From the NCBI GenBank assembly GCA_023435855.1, contig JAEZLG010000262.1:1-13013 (forward strand): a stretch of DNA of 13,013 nucleotides. Reading direction: 5' to 3'. Shown here in pieces: positions 7,622 through 13,013 of this stretch; position 1 is the first letter of the stretch; each line of letters opens with the position of its first letter. The notes beneath the pieces were generated by a model. The model was not told the origin of the DNA and did no database searches. It saw only the letters and a program-made list of their open reading frames with translations. The stretch comes from Bacillota bacterium (GTDB lineage Bacteria > Bacillota > Clostridia > Christensenellales > CAG-138). The position numbers and the translations under genes were made by a program.

Positions 7622-7977
7622 CAAAGTTTCGCCTCCTCAATTAAATGCTTGAGTTCGTCGGCTTCTTTGGCTGACAAATGCCTGCCCTTCAAGTAGCTTG
7701 CCAAAAACGCGGGCACGGAGCCGGAAAAACCGGATTCGATCAATTCATCGCTTTCATGGCGTAAAAAGGCCTCGCGGGATACGAGAGAAGCAACAGTGGC
7801 GTTTTCGTTTTGCACAAAGCCGCGTTCTGAAAGCCTTCGAAGCATCGTATAGGTGGTGGACTTTTTCCACCCGAGCTTTTCAAGCGTTAACGCGCAAAGC
7901 CGCGTGGAGTTGACGGGCTCTTCCTCCCAGATAATCTCCATGAAGCGACGCTCCGCCTCAAACAGCTTATATTCCAT
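7621..7977 (-). CDS. BlaI/MecI/CopY family transcriptional repressor
   Basis: This 118-residue winged-helix repressor carries the recognition region GWKKSTTYTMLRRLSERGFV (36-55), typical of BlaI/MecI. A C-terminal dimerisation helix region (about 86-118) follows. In the family, dimers block their own operon and target genes until a paired M56 protease causes cleavage in the C-terminal domain. The partner here is the overlapping gene downstream. ATG 7977 follows a GGGGGA ribosome site (complement of 7984-7989). Likely autoregulated: a near-perfect 13-bp inverted repeat lies in the 117-bp gap upstream, across a candidate promoter. The inducing signal is unknown. No beta-lactamase or PBP gene is in the window, so the regulon beyond this operon is unknown. 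Confidence 0.92.
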   Translation of the reverse strand: MEYKLFEAERRFMEIIWEEEPVNSTRLCALTLEKLGWKKSTTYTMLRRLSERGFVQNENATVASLVSREAFLRHESDELIESGFSGSVPAFLASYLKGRHLSAKEADELKHLIEEAKL

Positions 7978-8000
7978 TTAGGTTCCCCCTTTTAAAGAAA

Positions 8001-8044
8001 GGTCTATCGTGTTCAACCTTTCATATAGTTTAACACAATAGACC
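8001..8044. promoter_or_regulatory. Candidate operator: 13-bp inverted repeat upstream of the BlaI-type gene
   Basis: Arms GGTCTATCGTGTT (8001-8013) and AACACAATAGACC (8032-8044) are reverse complements except at one position, separated by 18 bp. The centre-to-centre distance is 31 bp, about three helical turns. No U-tract follows on either strand, so a terminator is unlikely. It fits a repressor binding region, possibly two half-sites or two dimers. The half-sites do not obviously match the TACA/TGTA core of known BlaI/MecI operators. Confidence 0.6.
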
Positions 8045-8055
8045 AACTAGCGCAA
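8027..8055 (-). promoter_or_regulatory. Candidate promoter of the repressor/M56 operon
   Basis: On the minus strand, TTGCGC (8055-8050) and TAAACT (8032-8027) are 17 bp apart. The spacer contains almost the whole right arm of the inverted repeat, and the other arm lies just after the expected start near 8020. Each box is an imperfect match, so the call rests on spacing and on the overlap with the candidate operator. Confidence 0.45.
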
Positions 8056-8094
8056 GAGGAAGCAAATCAATATTTCTTTCTTAAGGAAGCACAG

Positions 8095-8478
8095 TTATTT
8101 CTGCCGTTCAAACCCCAAATAGCGCGTGCCTTGGAAGGTGAGGTTACCCTTGTCGCCCTCAATAAGAAGGCCGTACTGCTCACCGTTCATGTGAAGTTCC
8201 ATGCGGTCACCGCTGTCTACCTCAAAGGTCACGTAGTAGGAGGTTGAGGAGGACGAGTGCGACATAGCCATATTGTCCGTATGTTGGTGGTGATGATGGC
8301 TTGTGTTAGCTCGTTTTGCGACAATGGTCGCAAAAACACAAAGAACAGGAGAGTTGTTGTTGCGGTTCCATTGCGCGATGCCGCGCACAGCCATTACAAT
8401 GATGATACCAAACACTACCACAAAACCCAGCGTGACAATCACGGGGATGACAGAAAACAAAATACCGCCGCCGAACAT
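8095..8478 (-). CDS. DUF2500 domain membrane protein
   Basis: A 127-residue protein of unknown function. Residues 6-32 form one strong hydrophobic helix. A linker follows with a His-rich stretch (HHHHQH, 61-66) and a Ser-rich run (SSSSTS, 75-80). The C-terminal half, YYVTFEVDSGDRMEL through LTFQGTRYLGFER, is the conserved DUF2500 domain. The simplest reading is a single-pass anchored protein with a small beta-rich domain; sidedness is uncertain. ATG 8478 follows GAGGTG (complement of 8484-8489). It lies upstream of the repressor on the same strand, but a separate candidate promoter sits between them, so cotranscription is uncertain. No reaction or pathway is known to me for this family. Confidence 0.85.
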   Translation of the reverse strand: MFGGGILFSVIPVIVTLGFVVVFGIIIVMAVRGIAQWNRNNNSPVLCVFATIVAKRANTSHHHHQHTDNMAMSHSSSSTSYYVTFEVDSGDRMELHMNGEQYGLLIEGDKGNLTFQGTRYLGFERQK

Positions 8479-8800
8479 ACATACACCTCATAAATCCATA
8501 GTTTCAAGCGCACTAGGGCATGTTTGAAAAATGGCAATACACCCACCGGCGGCCCTTCAACCACCATGCCGCGTTAAATTTCTTTGAAATATTCGCGATA
8601 TTCCTGCGGAAAATTGCCTTGTCTGGCGGAAAAATTGCTCGCCATTGGTCGTATTTCCACTTTCCAAGCACGCCCTAAGTTTAACATGCTTTGCGGCAAT
8701 AAAAAAGCGAAACGGTTAAAACCTTCATAAAATCTTAAACAATTTGCCGCTTCTCTCTTAAGGAGCGTTTCTTATACAATAGAAAACAGGGGGTGGAAAC
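8479..8800. other. Divergent intergenic region with direct repeats
   Basis: These 322 bp separate the DUF2500 gene (leftward) from the response regulator (rightward). I see no convincing gene or RNA. Two near-identical direct repeats occur: GCGGAAAATTGC (8606-8617) and GCGGAAAAATTGC (8626-8638), 20 bp apart start to start. A tandem pair of 11-mers, CTTCATAAAAT (8723-8733) and CTTAAACAATT (8734-8744), is described separately. No clear promoter was found for the leftward gene. Confidence 0.5.
8723..8780 (+). promoter_or_regulatory. Possible OmpR/PhoB-type box and -10 upstream of the response regulator
   Basis: Tandem 11-mers CTTCATAAAAT and CTTAAACAATT (8723-8744; 7 of 11 identical) have the period and A/T-rich look of PhoB-family direct-repeat sites. 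A -10-like TATACAAT lies at 8773-8780, without a fair -35 at 16-18 bp. A promoter helped by its own regulator would fit, but the evidence is modest. Confidence 0.35.
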
Positions 8801-9496
8801 ATGTACCATGTGCTCATCTGCGATGACGACCGCGACATAGTGCGCGCACTCGATGTTTATCTAAGCGCCGAAGGATATTATACACATCTTGCCTATAGCG
8901 GGCGCGAAGCGCTTCAGATTATGAAAGATAACACCATTCATCTGGCGCTGATGGATATCATGATGCCGGGGCTTGACGGAATTGCGGCTACCGTTAAAAT
9001 CAGGGAGGAAAGCAATATTCCGGTGATTTTGCTTACCGCAAAAAGCGAGGATGGAGATAAAGTGCTTGGGCTTACCATAGGTGCGGACGATTATGTAACC
9101 AAGCCCTTCAGCCCCATCGAGGTGCTGGCCCGCGTAAAATCGCAACTTAGGCGTTATACAACGCTGGGAGGCATGGCGGTGCAGGGAAGCAAGCTGGTTA
9201 TCGGCGGGCTCGTGCTTGACGATGCGGAGAAATCCGTTACGCTCGACGGCGAGGAGATTTCCCTAACCCCTACAGAGTACGGCATTTTAAAGCTTTTTAT
9301 GGAAAACCCAAACCGCGTTTTTTCCTCTAAGGAAATCTATGCCGCGATTTGGAAGGGAAGTGCTGTTGGCGCTGAAAATACGGTGGCGGTCCATATACGG
9401 CATTTACGGGAAAAACTCGAGATCGATCCGTCCGAACCTCGCTATATTAAGGTGGTATGGGGTCACGGTTATAAAATGGAGGGGAAAGTTAAATGA
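8801..9496 (+). CDS. OmpR/PhoB family response regulator (VanR-like)
   Basis: A 231-residue two-domain regulator. The receiver domain (1-about 120) has the acidic pocket Asp8-Asp9-Asp10 and the phosphoacceptor Asp52 in LMDIMMPG. It also has the switch Thr79 (LLTAKSEDGD) and the invariant Lys101 (VTKPF). The C-terminal winged-helix domain (about 133-229) shows the LTPTEYGILKLF helix and the recognition region TVAVHIRHLREKLE, ending in YIKVVWGHGYKM, all standard for the OmpR family. ATG 8801 follows a G-rich ribosome site (8789-8796). Its stop overlaps the start of the histidine kinase by 4 nt (ATGA), so the two are coupled and form one signalling pair. Targets are unknown. Close similarity to VanR-type regulators does not imply vancomycin resistance; no van ligase or dipeptidase gene is here. 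Confidence 0.95.
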   Translation: MYHVLICDDDRDIVRALDVYLSAEGYYTHLAYSGREALQIMKDNTIHLALMDIMMPGLDGIAATVKIREESNIPVILLTAKSEDGDKVLGLTIGADDYVTKPFSPIEVLARVKSQLRRYTTLGGMAVQGSKLVIGGLVLDDAEKSVTLDGEEISLTPTEYGILKLFMENPNRVFSSKEIYAAIWKGSAVGAENTVAVHIRHLREKLEIDPSEPRYIKVVWGHGYKMEGKVK

Positions 9497-11043
9497 AAAC
9501 GAAGCTCACGCACCGTTTTTTTGTTAAAGCTCTTGCGGTGGGGCTGTTTACGGCCATAGTGATCGGTGCAGCGACGTGCCTTTCGCTTCTGGTGCTATTA
9601 AGCCTATATAATTTGAAAGGTATTAACTCGTTTGAGCCATGGTTTGCCGAAGCGGCAGTACGTTTTTCCGGCGGGGAAGGTGTGCTGTATGCTGTTTTGA
9701 TTGCACTTATTGTAACGGGTATTGCGTTGTTTGTGTTTTTGATGTGCGCATCGGGCAAACGCGAGGGGCATGAGGAAGCCGTTCTCTCGCGACTCGACCG
9801 TATACCTTTCGATTTTCTCGCGGTGCTTTCGTTGCTTGCGTGGGCAGGGCTGTTCTTACTAATGCGTGCGCTTCTGTCGGGTTTTGAAAGCTTCTTGTTG
9901 CTGCCTGTGGGAGCCATACTTGCAGTCGCAACGCTTATCGTGCTCATGCTTTGTATGACATTTGCTGCGCGCGTTAAAACGGGCACATTTTGGAGCAATA
10001 ATATCATAGCCTTCGTTTTTGTTTTCCTGTGGCGTTGTACACGTGCTCTGTATACGAATGCGGGAGTTTTGTGGAGGGCTGTGCTCATCTATTTCGCACT
10101 CCAAGTAGTCCTGCTGTTTGTGTTTCGCTCTCTGTTTTACAACCCATACACCCCGGTGCCGTTCTTGTTGCTGTTGATAGCGGGATTTGCAGCTGTATGT
10201 ATGGTCGCATTACAGCTTCGCCGTCTCGAAAAAGGGGCTTTAGCGCTTGCAAAGGGGCATGTTGAAGATCATATTGATACAAAATATATGCTTCCTACGC
10301 TAAAAAAGCACGCGGAAAACCTCAACAGCATCGCAAGCGGGATGAACCGCGTGGTTGAAGAGCGCATGAAAAGCGAGCGCATGAAGACCGACCTTATCAC
10401 CAACGTATCGCACGATCTTAAAACGCCGCTCACCTCCATTATCAACTATATAGACCTTTTGCAAAAAGAGCCCGAAGGTGAAAATGCTAAGGAGTACCTC
10501 GATGTCTTAGCGCGGCAGGCGCAAAAACTTAAAAAGCTTACTACGGATGTGGTAGAGGCCTCCAAAGCGTCGAGCGGCGCGCTTCTCGTGACGCTTGAGC
10601 CTACAGACGCCGCTGAGCTCATGCATCAAAGCATGGCCGAGTACTCTGAAAGGTTTGCAGCTGCAGCGCTCACCCCACATGTGAAAGTGCAGGAAGGGCT
10701 TAAAAACATTATGGCGGACGGCAGGCTTTTGTGGCGTGTGTTCGACAACCTTTTGAGCAATGTCGTAAAGTATTCTCTCCCGTCTACGCGCGTTTACTGT
10801 GAAGCTCAAAACGCGGGTGACAAGGTGCTTATTACCATCAAGAATATATCGAGTGAACCCCTAAATGCATCACTTGACGAGCTTACGGAACGCTTCACGC
10901 GCGGCGATGCCTCCCGCGCGAGCGAGGGGAGCGGCCTCGGGCTATCCATCGCAAAAAGCCTTACGGAACTGCAGCACGGAAGCCTGAGCTTAAGCGCAGA
11001 CGGAGACCTGTTTAAGGCGGAGTTGCGGTTCCCGGTAGTGTAA
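9493..11043 (+). CDS. Membrane sensor histidine kinase (HisKA type), partner of the upstream regulator
   Basis: A 516-residue kinase. About six hydrophobic segments (near 12-38, 63-85, 108-128, 134-158, 192-213, 221-241) are joined by short loops, with no sizeable extracytoplasmic domain. This suggests sensing in or near the membrane or through a partner. A linker (245-298) leads to the dimerisation/phosphoacceptor helix with His307 in NVSHDLKTPLTS. The ATPase domain has the N-box FDNLLSNVVKYS (417-428), FTRGDASRASEGSGLGL (468-484) as F/G2 region, and LTELQHGSL. At the usual G1 (DxGxG) position the sequence reads ITIKNISSEPLN, so the usual aspartate is replaced; I recall this from a Clostridia VanS-like subgroup. 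The start is the ATGA overlap with the regulator gene. No terminator is seen after it; the next gene has its own promoter. Confidence 0.93.
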   Translation: MKTKLTHRFFVKALAVGLFTAIVIGAATCLSLLVLLSLYNLKGINSFEPWFAEAAVRFSGGEGVLYAVLIALIVTGIALFVFLMCASGKREGHEEAVLSRLDRIPFDFLAVLSLLAWAGLFLLMRALLSGFESFLLLPVGAILAVATLIVLMLCMTFAARVKTGTFWSNNIIAFVFVFLWRCTRALYTNAGVLWRAVLIYFALQVVLLFVFRSLFYNPYTPVPFLLLLIAGFAAVCMVALQLRRLEKGALALAKGHVEDHIDTKYMLPTLKKHAENLNSIASGMNRVVEERMKSERMKTDLITNVSHDLKTPLTSIINYIDLLQKEPEGENAKEYLDVLARQAQKLKKLTTDVVEASKASSGALLVTLEPTDAAELMHQSMAEYSERFAAAALTPHVKVQEGLKNIMADGRLLWRVFDNLLSNVVKYSLPSTRVYCEAQNAGDKVLITIKNISSEPLNASLDELTERFTRGDASRASEGSGLGLSIAKSLTELQHGSLSLSADGDLFKAELRFPVV

Positions 11044-11055
11044 AGTAATTTATCG

Positions 11056-11085
11056 CTGTCATTTTCCTTTCGGTTACAGTATAAT
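11056..11085 (+). promoter_or_regulatory. Promoter of the TauE/SafE-M42 unit
   Basis: A consensus -10 TATAAT (11080-11085) lies 18 bp after CTGTCA (11056-11061), a 4 of 6 match to the -35 consensus. The expected start near 11092 leaves a leader of only about 17 nt before ATG 11109. The -10 box lies in the centre of a perfect inverted repeat (11066-11099). Confidence 0.6.
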
Positions 11086-11099
11086 GGATAACCGAAAGG
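11066..11099. repeat. Perfect 11-bp inverted repeat flanking the -10 box
   Basis: CCTTTCGGTTA (11066-11076) and TAACCGAAAGG (11089-11099) are exact reverse complements separated by 12 bp that contain TATAAT. The right arm ends in GAAAGG, the Shine-Dalgarno of the permease gene (9 nt before ATG 11109). No T-tract follows, so it is not a standard terminator. It may be an operator or, in transcripts reading through from the kinase gene, a hairpin that hides the ribosome site. Confidence 0.8.
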
Positions 11100-11108
11100 T
11101 CGTGCGAA

Positions 11109-11855
11109 ATGCGCTGGTATTTTGTCGTTTTATTACTGTCTGAAATCGTCGAGGGTTTTGCGGGATTTGGGTCCACTGCGATCGCTTTGCCGTTTCTTGC
11201 TATAGCGATGGATGTGGGTGAAGGCATTGCTATATTAGGAGCCAATGCGTTTGTTGTGTCTATCGTATTAACCTTTACGCAGCTCAAAAAGATCAACTGG
11301 AAGGAATTTGCAAAGATTACGCTTCTTGTCGTACCGCTTCTGCCTTTGGGTATATTGGCATTTGGCGCGATGAGCCGTTACCAAGCTGTACTTAAGCTCG
11401 TGCTCGGCTGCGTGATTATGCTTGTTGGAACGTATTACTGTTATTTCGGCTTTTTGAAAAAGAAGGAGCCCAGGTCGCTTTCAAAACCTGTGCAGATCGC
11501 AGCGCTCATAGGCGGTGCAGCGCTGCAGGGAATGTTTTCAACGGGCGGCGCACTCATTACACTCTACGCTTCCGAGCGTATGCGTGACAAGGGCGAGTTT
11601 CGAGCTACCATGAGCGCTATGTGGCTTGCGGTAAATGCTGTGGCGATACCGCTTCGCGTGGTATTCCTTGATGTATACACCAATCAAGTATGGATTAATG
11701 CAGCAAAAGCGCTGCCGTTTGCGTTGGGCGGCCTTTTAGTTGGAATGCTGCTCCATAAAAAAATCGACAACGGTGGCTTTCGTAAAGCCATTTATGTGAT
11801 CCTTCTTGCGGGCGGTATCGCGTCCACAATTCATACGCTCACTTCTATATTGTAA
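11109..11855 (+). CDS. TauE/SafE family (DUF81) permease
   Basis: A 248-residue, very hydrophobic protein with about seven or eight membrane segments arranged in two similar halves. It matches the TauE/SafE family of sulfite, sulfonate or related small organic anion transporters, most of them predicted exporters. Visible: the family-like N-terminal EIVEGFAGFGSTAIALPFLA (first helix and loop) and its counterpart ALQGMFSTGGALITLY at the start of the second half (about 138-153). The length is typical. The GAAAGG ribosome site sits in the right arm of an inverted repeat. The M42 peptidase follows 18 bp after its stop, probably on the same transcript. No sulfur-metabolism gene is nearby, so the substrate is not determined. 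Confidence 0.85.
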   Translation: MRWYFVVLLLSEIVEGFAGFGSTAIALPFLAIAMDVGEGIAILGANAFVVSIVLTFTQLKKINWKEFAKITLLVVPLLPLGILAFGAMSRYQAVLKLVLGCVIMLVGTYYCYFGFLKKKEPRSLSKPVQIAALIGGAALQGMFSTGGALITLYASERMRDKGEFRATMSAMWLAVNAVAIPLRVVFLDVYTNQVWINAAKALPFALGGLLVGMLLHKKIDNGGFRKAIYVILLAGGIASTIHTLTSIL

Positions 11856-11873
11856 AATGATTCGGAGGGTATT

Positions 11874-12887
11874 ATGGAGTACATTTTAAGTCAACTCAAA
11901 AATTTGACCGCTATTCCGAGCCCCACGGGCTACACCATCGAAGCTGCGCGCTATGTAGTAGGCGAGCTTACACGCCTCGGCTTTTCACCAAGGCTCACCA
12001 ACAAAGGCTGCGTGATCTGCACCGTTGGTGGGGAAGGTAACCCCGTGCTCGTAAGCGCACACCTCGATACGCTTGGAGGAATGGTGGCGGAGGTGAAGGG
12101 GAACGGCAGGCTCCGCCTTACAAGGGTTGGAGGATTGCAGGCCAATAACGTGGAGACGGAAAACGCTGTGGTCATTACGCGCTTTGGCAAAACCTACACC
12201 GGATGCATGCAGATGAACGATCCCTCCGCACACGTCAATACAGAATATGCCGACCAGAAGCGGGATTTTAAAGGCATGCAGCTTGTGCTCGACGAGCGTG
12301 TGAAATCAGCAGAGGATGTAAAAAACCTGGGTATAGCAACGGGCGATTATGTTTGTTTCGATCCGCGCACTATTATAACGGAAAGCGGCTACATCAAAAG
12401 CCGTTTCCTGGATGATAAGCTCAGCGCCGCCATTTTGCTCGGGTTTGCAAAGCATGTGAAAGAAAACAATTGCAAGCTTGACCGCAGAATCGATTTGTTT
12501 TTCAGCGTCTACGAAGAGGTAGGGCATGGCTGCTCCTCAGGCTTCCCTGAGGACATCGCGGAGGTTTTGTGCGTGGATATGGGTTGTGTGGGTGAAGGGC
12601 TTGCGTGCGATGAACATCAGGTGAGCATCTGCGCGAAGGATTCCAGTGGCCCCTACGATTATGAAACCACCACCGCGCTCATCCGTATCGCCAAAGAAAA
12701 TCAACTCGATTATGCCGTAGACATCTATCCCTCTTACGGTTCGGATGCCGGTGCGGCGCTTAGCGCGGGTGCGGATGTGCGCCACGCACTAATAGGTGCA
12801 GGCGTGTACGCTTCACATGGCTACGAGCGCTCGCATGTGGATGGCGTAAAGAATACCCTGGAACTTTTAAAGCTTTACCTGTGTTAA
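11874..12887 (+). CDS. M42 family metallopeptidase (glutamyl aminopeptidase/endoglucanase M type)
   Basis: A 337-residue cytosolic dinuclear metallopeptidase of the M42 (TET-like) family, which trims N-terminal residues from peptides and often assembles into dodecameric shells. Expected metal and catalytic residues are present: His63 in SAHLDT (first metal ligand), bridging Asp180 in SRFLDDK, catalytic base Glu214 and metal-binding Glu215 in YEEVGHG, Asp235 in CVDMG, and His315 in ASHGYERSH. An apical domain (about 70-165) is inserted between the first ligand and the rest, as usual. Length is normal. ATG 11874 follows GGAGGG (11864-11869). Older annotations often call this family cellulase or endoglucanase M; peptidase activity is the better supported reading. 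It is probably cotranscribed with the permease, but a functional link is not evident. Confidence 0.92.
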   Translation: MEYILSQLKNLTAIPSPTGYTIEAARYVVGELTRLGFSPRLTNKGCVICTVGGEGNPVLVSAHLDTLGGMVAEVKGNGRLRLTRVGGLQANNVETENAVVITRFGKTYTGCMQMNDPSAHVNTEYADQKRDFKGMQLVLDERVKSAEDVKNLGIATGDYVCFDPRTIITESGYIKSRFLDDKLSAAILLGFAKHVKENNCKLDRRIDLFFSVYEEVGHGCSSGFPEDIAEVLCVDMGCVGEGLACDEHQVSICAKDSSGPYDYETTTALIRIAKENQLDYAVDIYPSYGSDAGAALSAGADVRHALIGAGVYASHGYERSHVDGVKNTLELLKLYLC

Positions 12888-12932
12888 AAATAATATATAA
12901 TCATTTTCTCCCATTAGATTGTTAAAAACCTA

Positions 12933-12961
12933 TTGCATTATTATGGCAGTACCGTTATAAT
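12933..12961 (+). promoter_or_regulatory. Promoter of the gene entering at the right edge
   Basis: TTGCAT (12933-12938) and TATAAT (12956-12961) are 17 bp apart. A second, weaker pair (TTTACC 12874-12879, TATAAT 12896-12901, 16 bp apart) overlaps the end of the M42 gene. The leader from the main promoter, about 42 nt, holds a short hairpin GGCTG-TG-CAGCC (12969-12980). Confidence 0.65.
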
Positions 12962-13009
12962 TGTTTTTGGCTGTGCAGCCGAAGATAAAGCAGAAAGGAG
13001 GCCGTGAAC

Positions 13010-13013
13010 ATGA
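13010..13013 (+). CDS. Start codon of an unidentified gene running off the window
   Basis: ATG at 13010-13012 follows a strong ribosome site AAAGGAGG (12994-13001) with an 8-nt gap, and a good promoter lies upstream. Only one base of the second codon is present, so nothing can be said of the product. Confidence 0.6.

Noticed and set aside
5642..7977. Beta-lactamase regulation (bla/mec) locus
   Set aside because: The repressor and M56 protease fit, but no beta-lactamase or PBP2a gene is adjacent and the sensor domain lacks evident PBP motifs.
8060..8088. Near-palindrome CTTTCTTAAGGAAG and repeated GGAAGC between the DUF2500 and repressor genes, possible terminator
   Set aside because: The palindrome has no loop or T-tract and its arms carry mismatches. 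It is A/T-rich chance symmetry as far as I can see.
9489..10088. Open frame of 199 codons on the minus strand
   Set aside because: It is antisense to the membrane part of the histidine kinase. The Ser/Thr/Lys/Arg-rich, low-complexity translation is typical of a reversed hydrophobic region.
8801..11043. Vancomycin resistance locus (VanR/VanS)
   Set aside because: The pair belongs to the same broad family, but no vanH, vanA-type ligase, vanX or vanY gene is in the window.
11874..12887. Cellulase/endoglucanase reading of the M42 gene
   Set aside because: That is a historical name for the family. The metal-ligand set is that of an aminopeptidase and there is no glycosidase motif.

Overview
The window looks like a chromosomal stretch from a Clostridia-type member of the Bacillota (low-GC lineage, but with roughly balanced base composition here). 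Evidence: uvrC sits beside hprK and a ROK glucokinase, an order I recall from Clostridia. There are also AGGAGG-type ribosome binding sites, sigma-A-like promoters (two with extended -10 boxes), a BlaI/M56 pair, a DUF2500 protein and a VanR/VanS-like two-component pair. Genus cannot be settled from the sequence alone. I see no phage, IS, CRISPR, tRNA or rRNA signal.

Layout. (1) 1-1647: the 3' nine-tenths of uvrC, open at the left edge. (2) 1644-5006: a transcription unit with a good promoter overlapping the uvrC stop codon, then a Cof-type HAD phosphatase, hprK (HPr kinase/phosphorylase), a ROK sugar kinase and a GNAT acetyltransferase, closed by a strong hairpin terminator. hprK and the ROK kinase suggest sugar entry and carbon catabolite control. 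(3) 5061-5610: a single MaoC-type (R)-enoyl-CoA hydratase gene with its own promoter and a bidirectional terminator. (4) 8478 down to 5642, minus strand: a small DUF2500 membrane protein, then a BlaI-type repressor translationally coupled to a BlaR1-like M56 membrane metalloprotease. The protease's outer domain does not look like a penicillin-binding domain. A 13-bp inverted repeat overlaps the likely repressor promoter. (5) 8801-11043, plus strand: an OmpR-type response regulator overlapping by 4 nt a six-helix histidine kinase. (6) 11066-12887: a TauE/SafE permease and an M42 metallopeptidase. A perfect 11-bp inverted repeat frames the permease -10 box. (7) 12888-13013: promoter, leader and start codon of a further gene that runs off the right edge.

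Two sensing modules stand side by side: a proteolysis-released repressor system and a phosphorelay. Neither has a ligand-binding domain I can name. I found no clearly new multi-gene system. The best leads are the unrecognised sensor domain of the M56 protein with its candidate operator, and the inverted repeat around the permease promoter. The rest is ordinary core-genome content.
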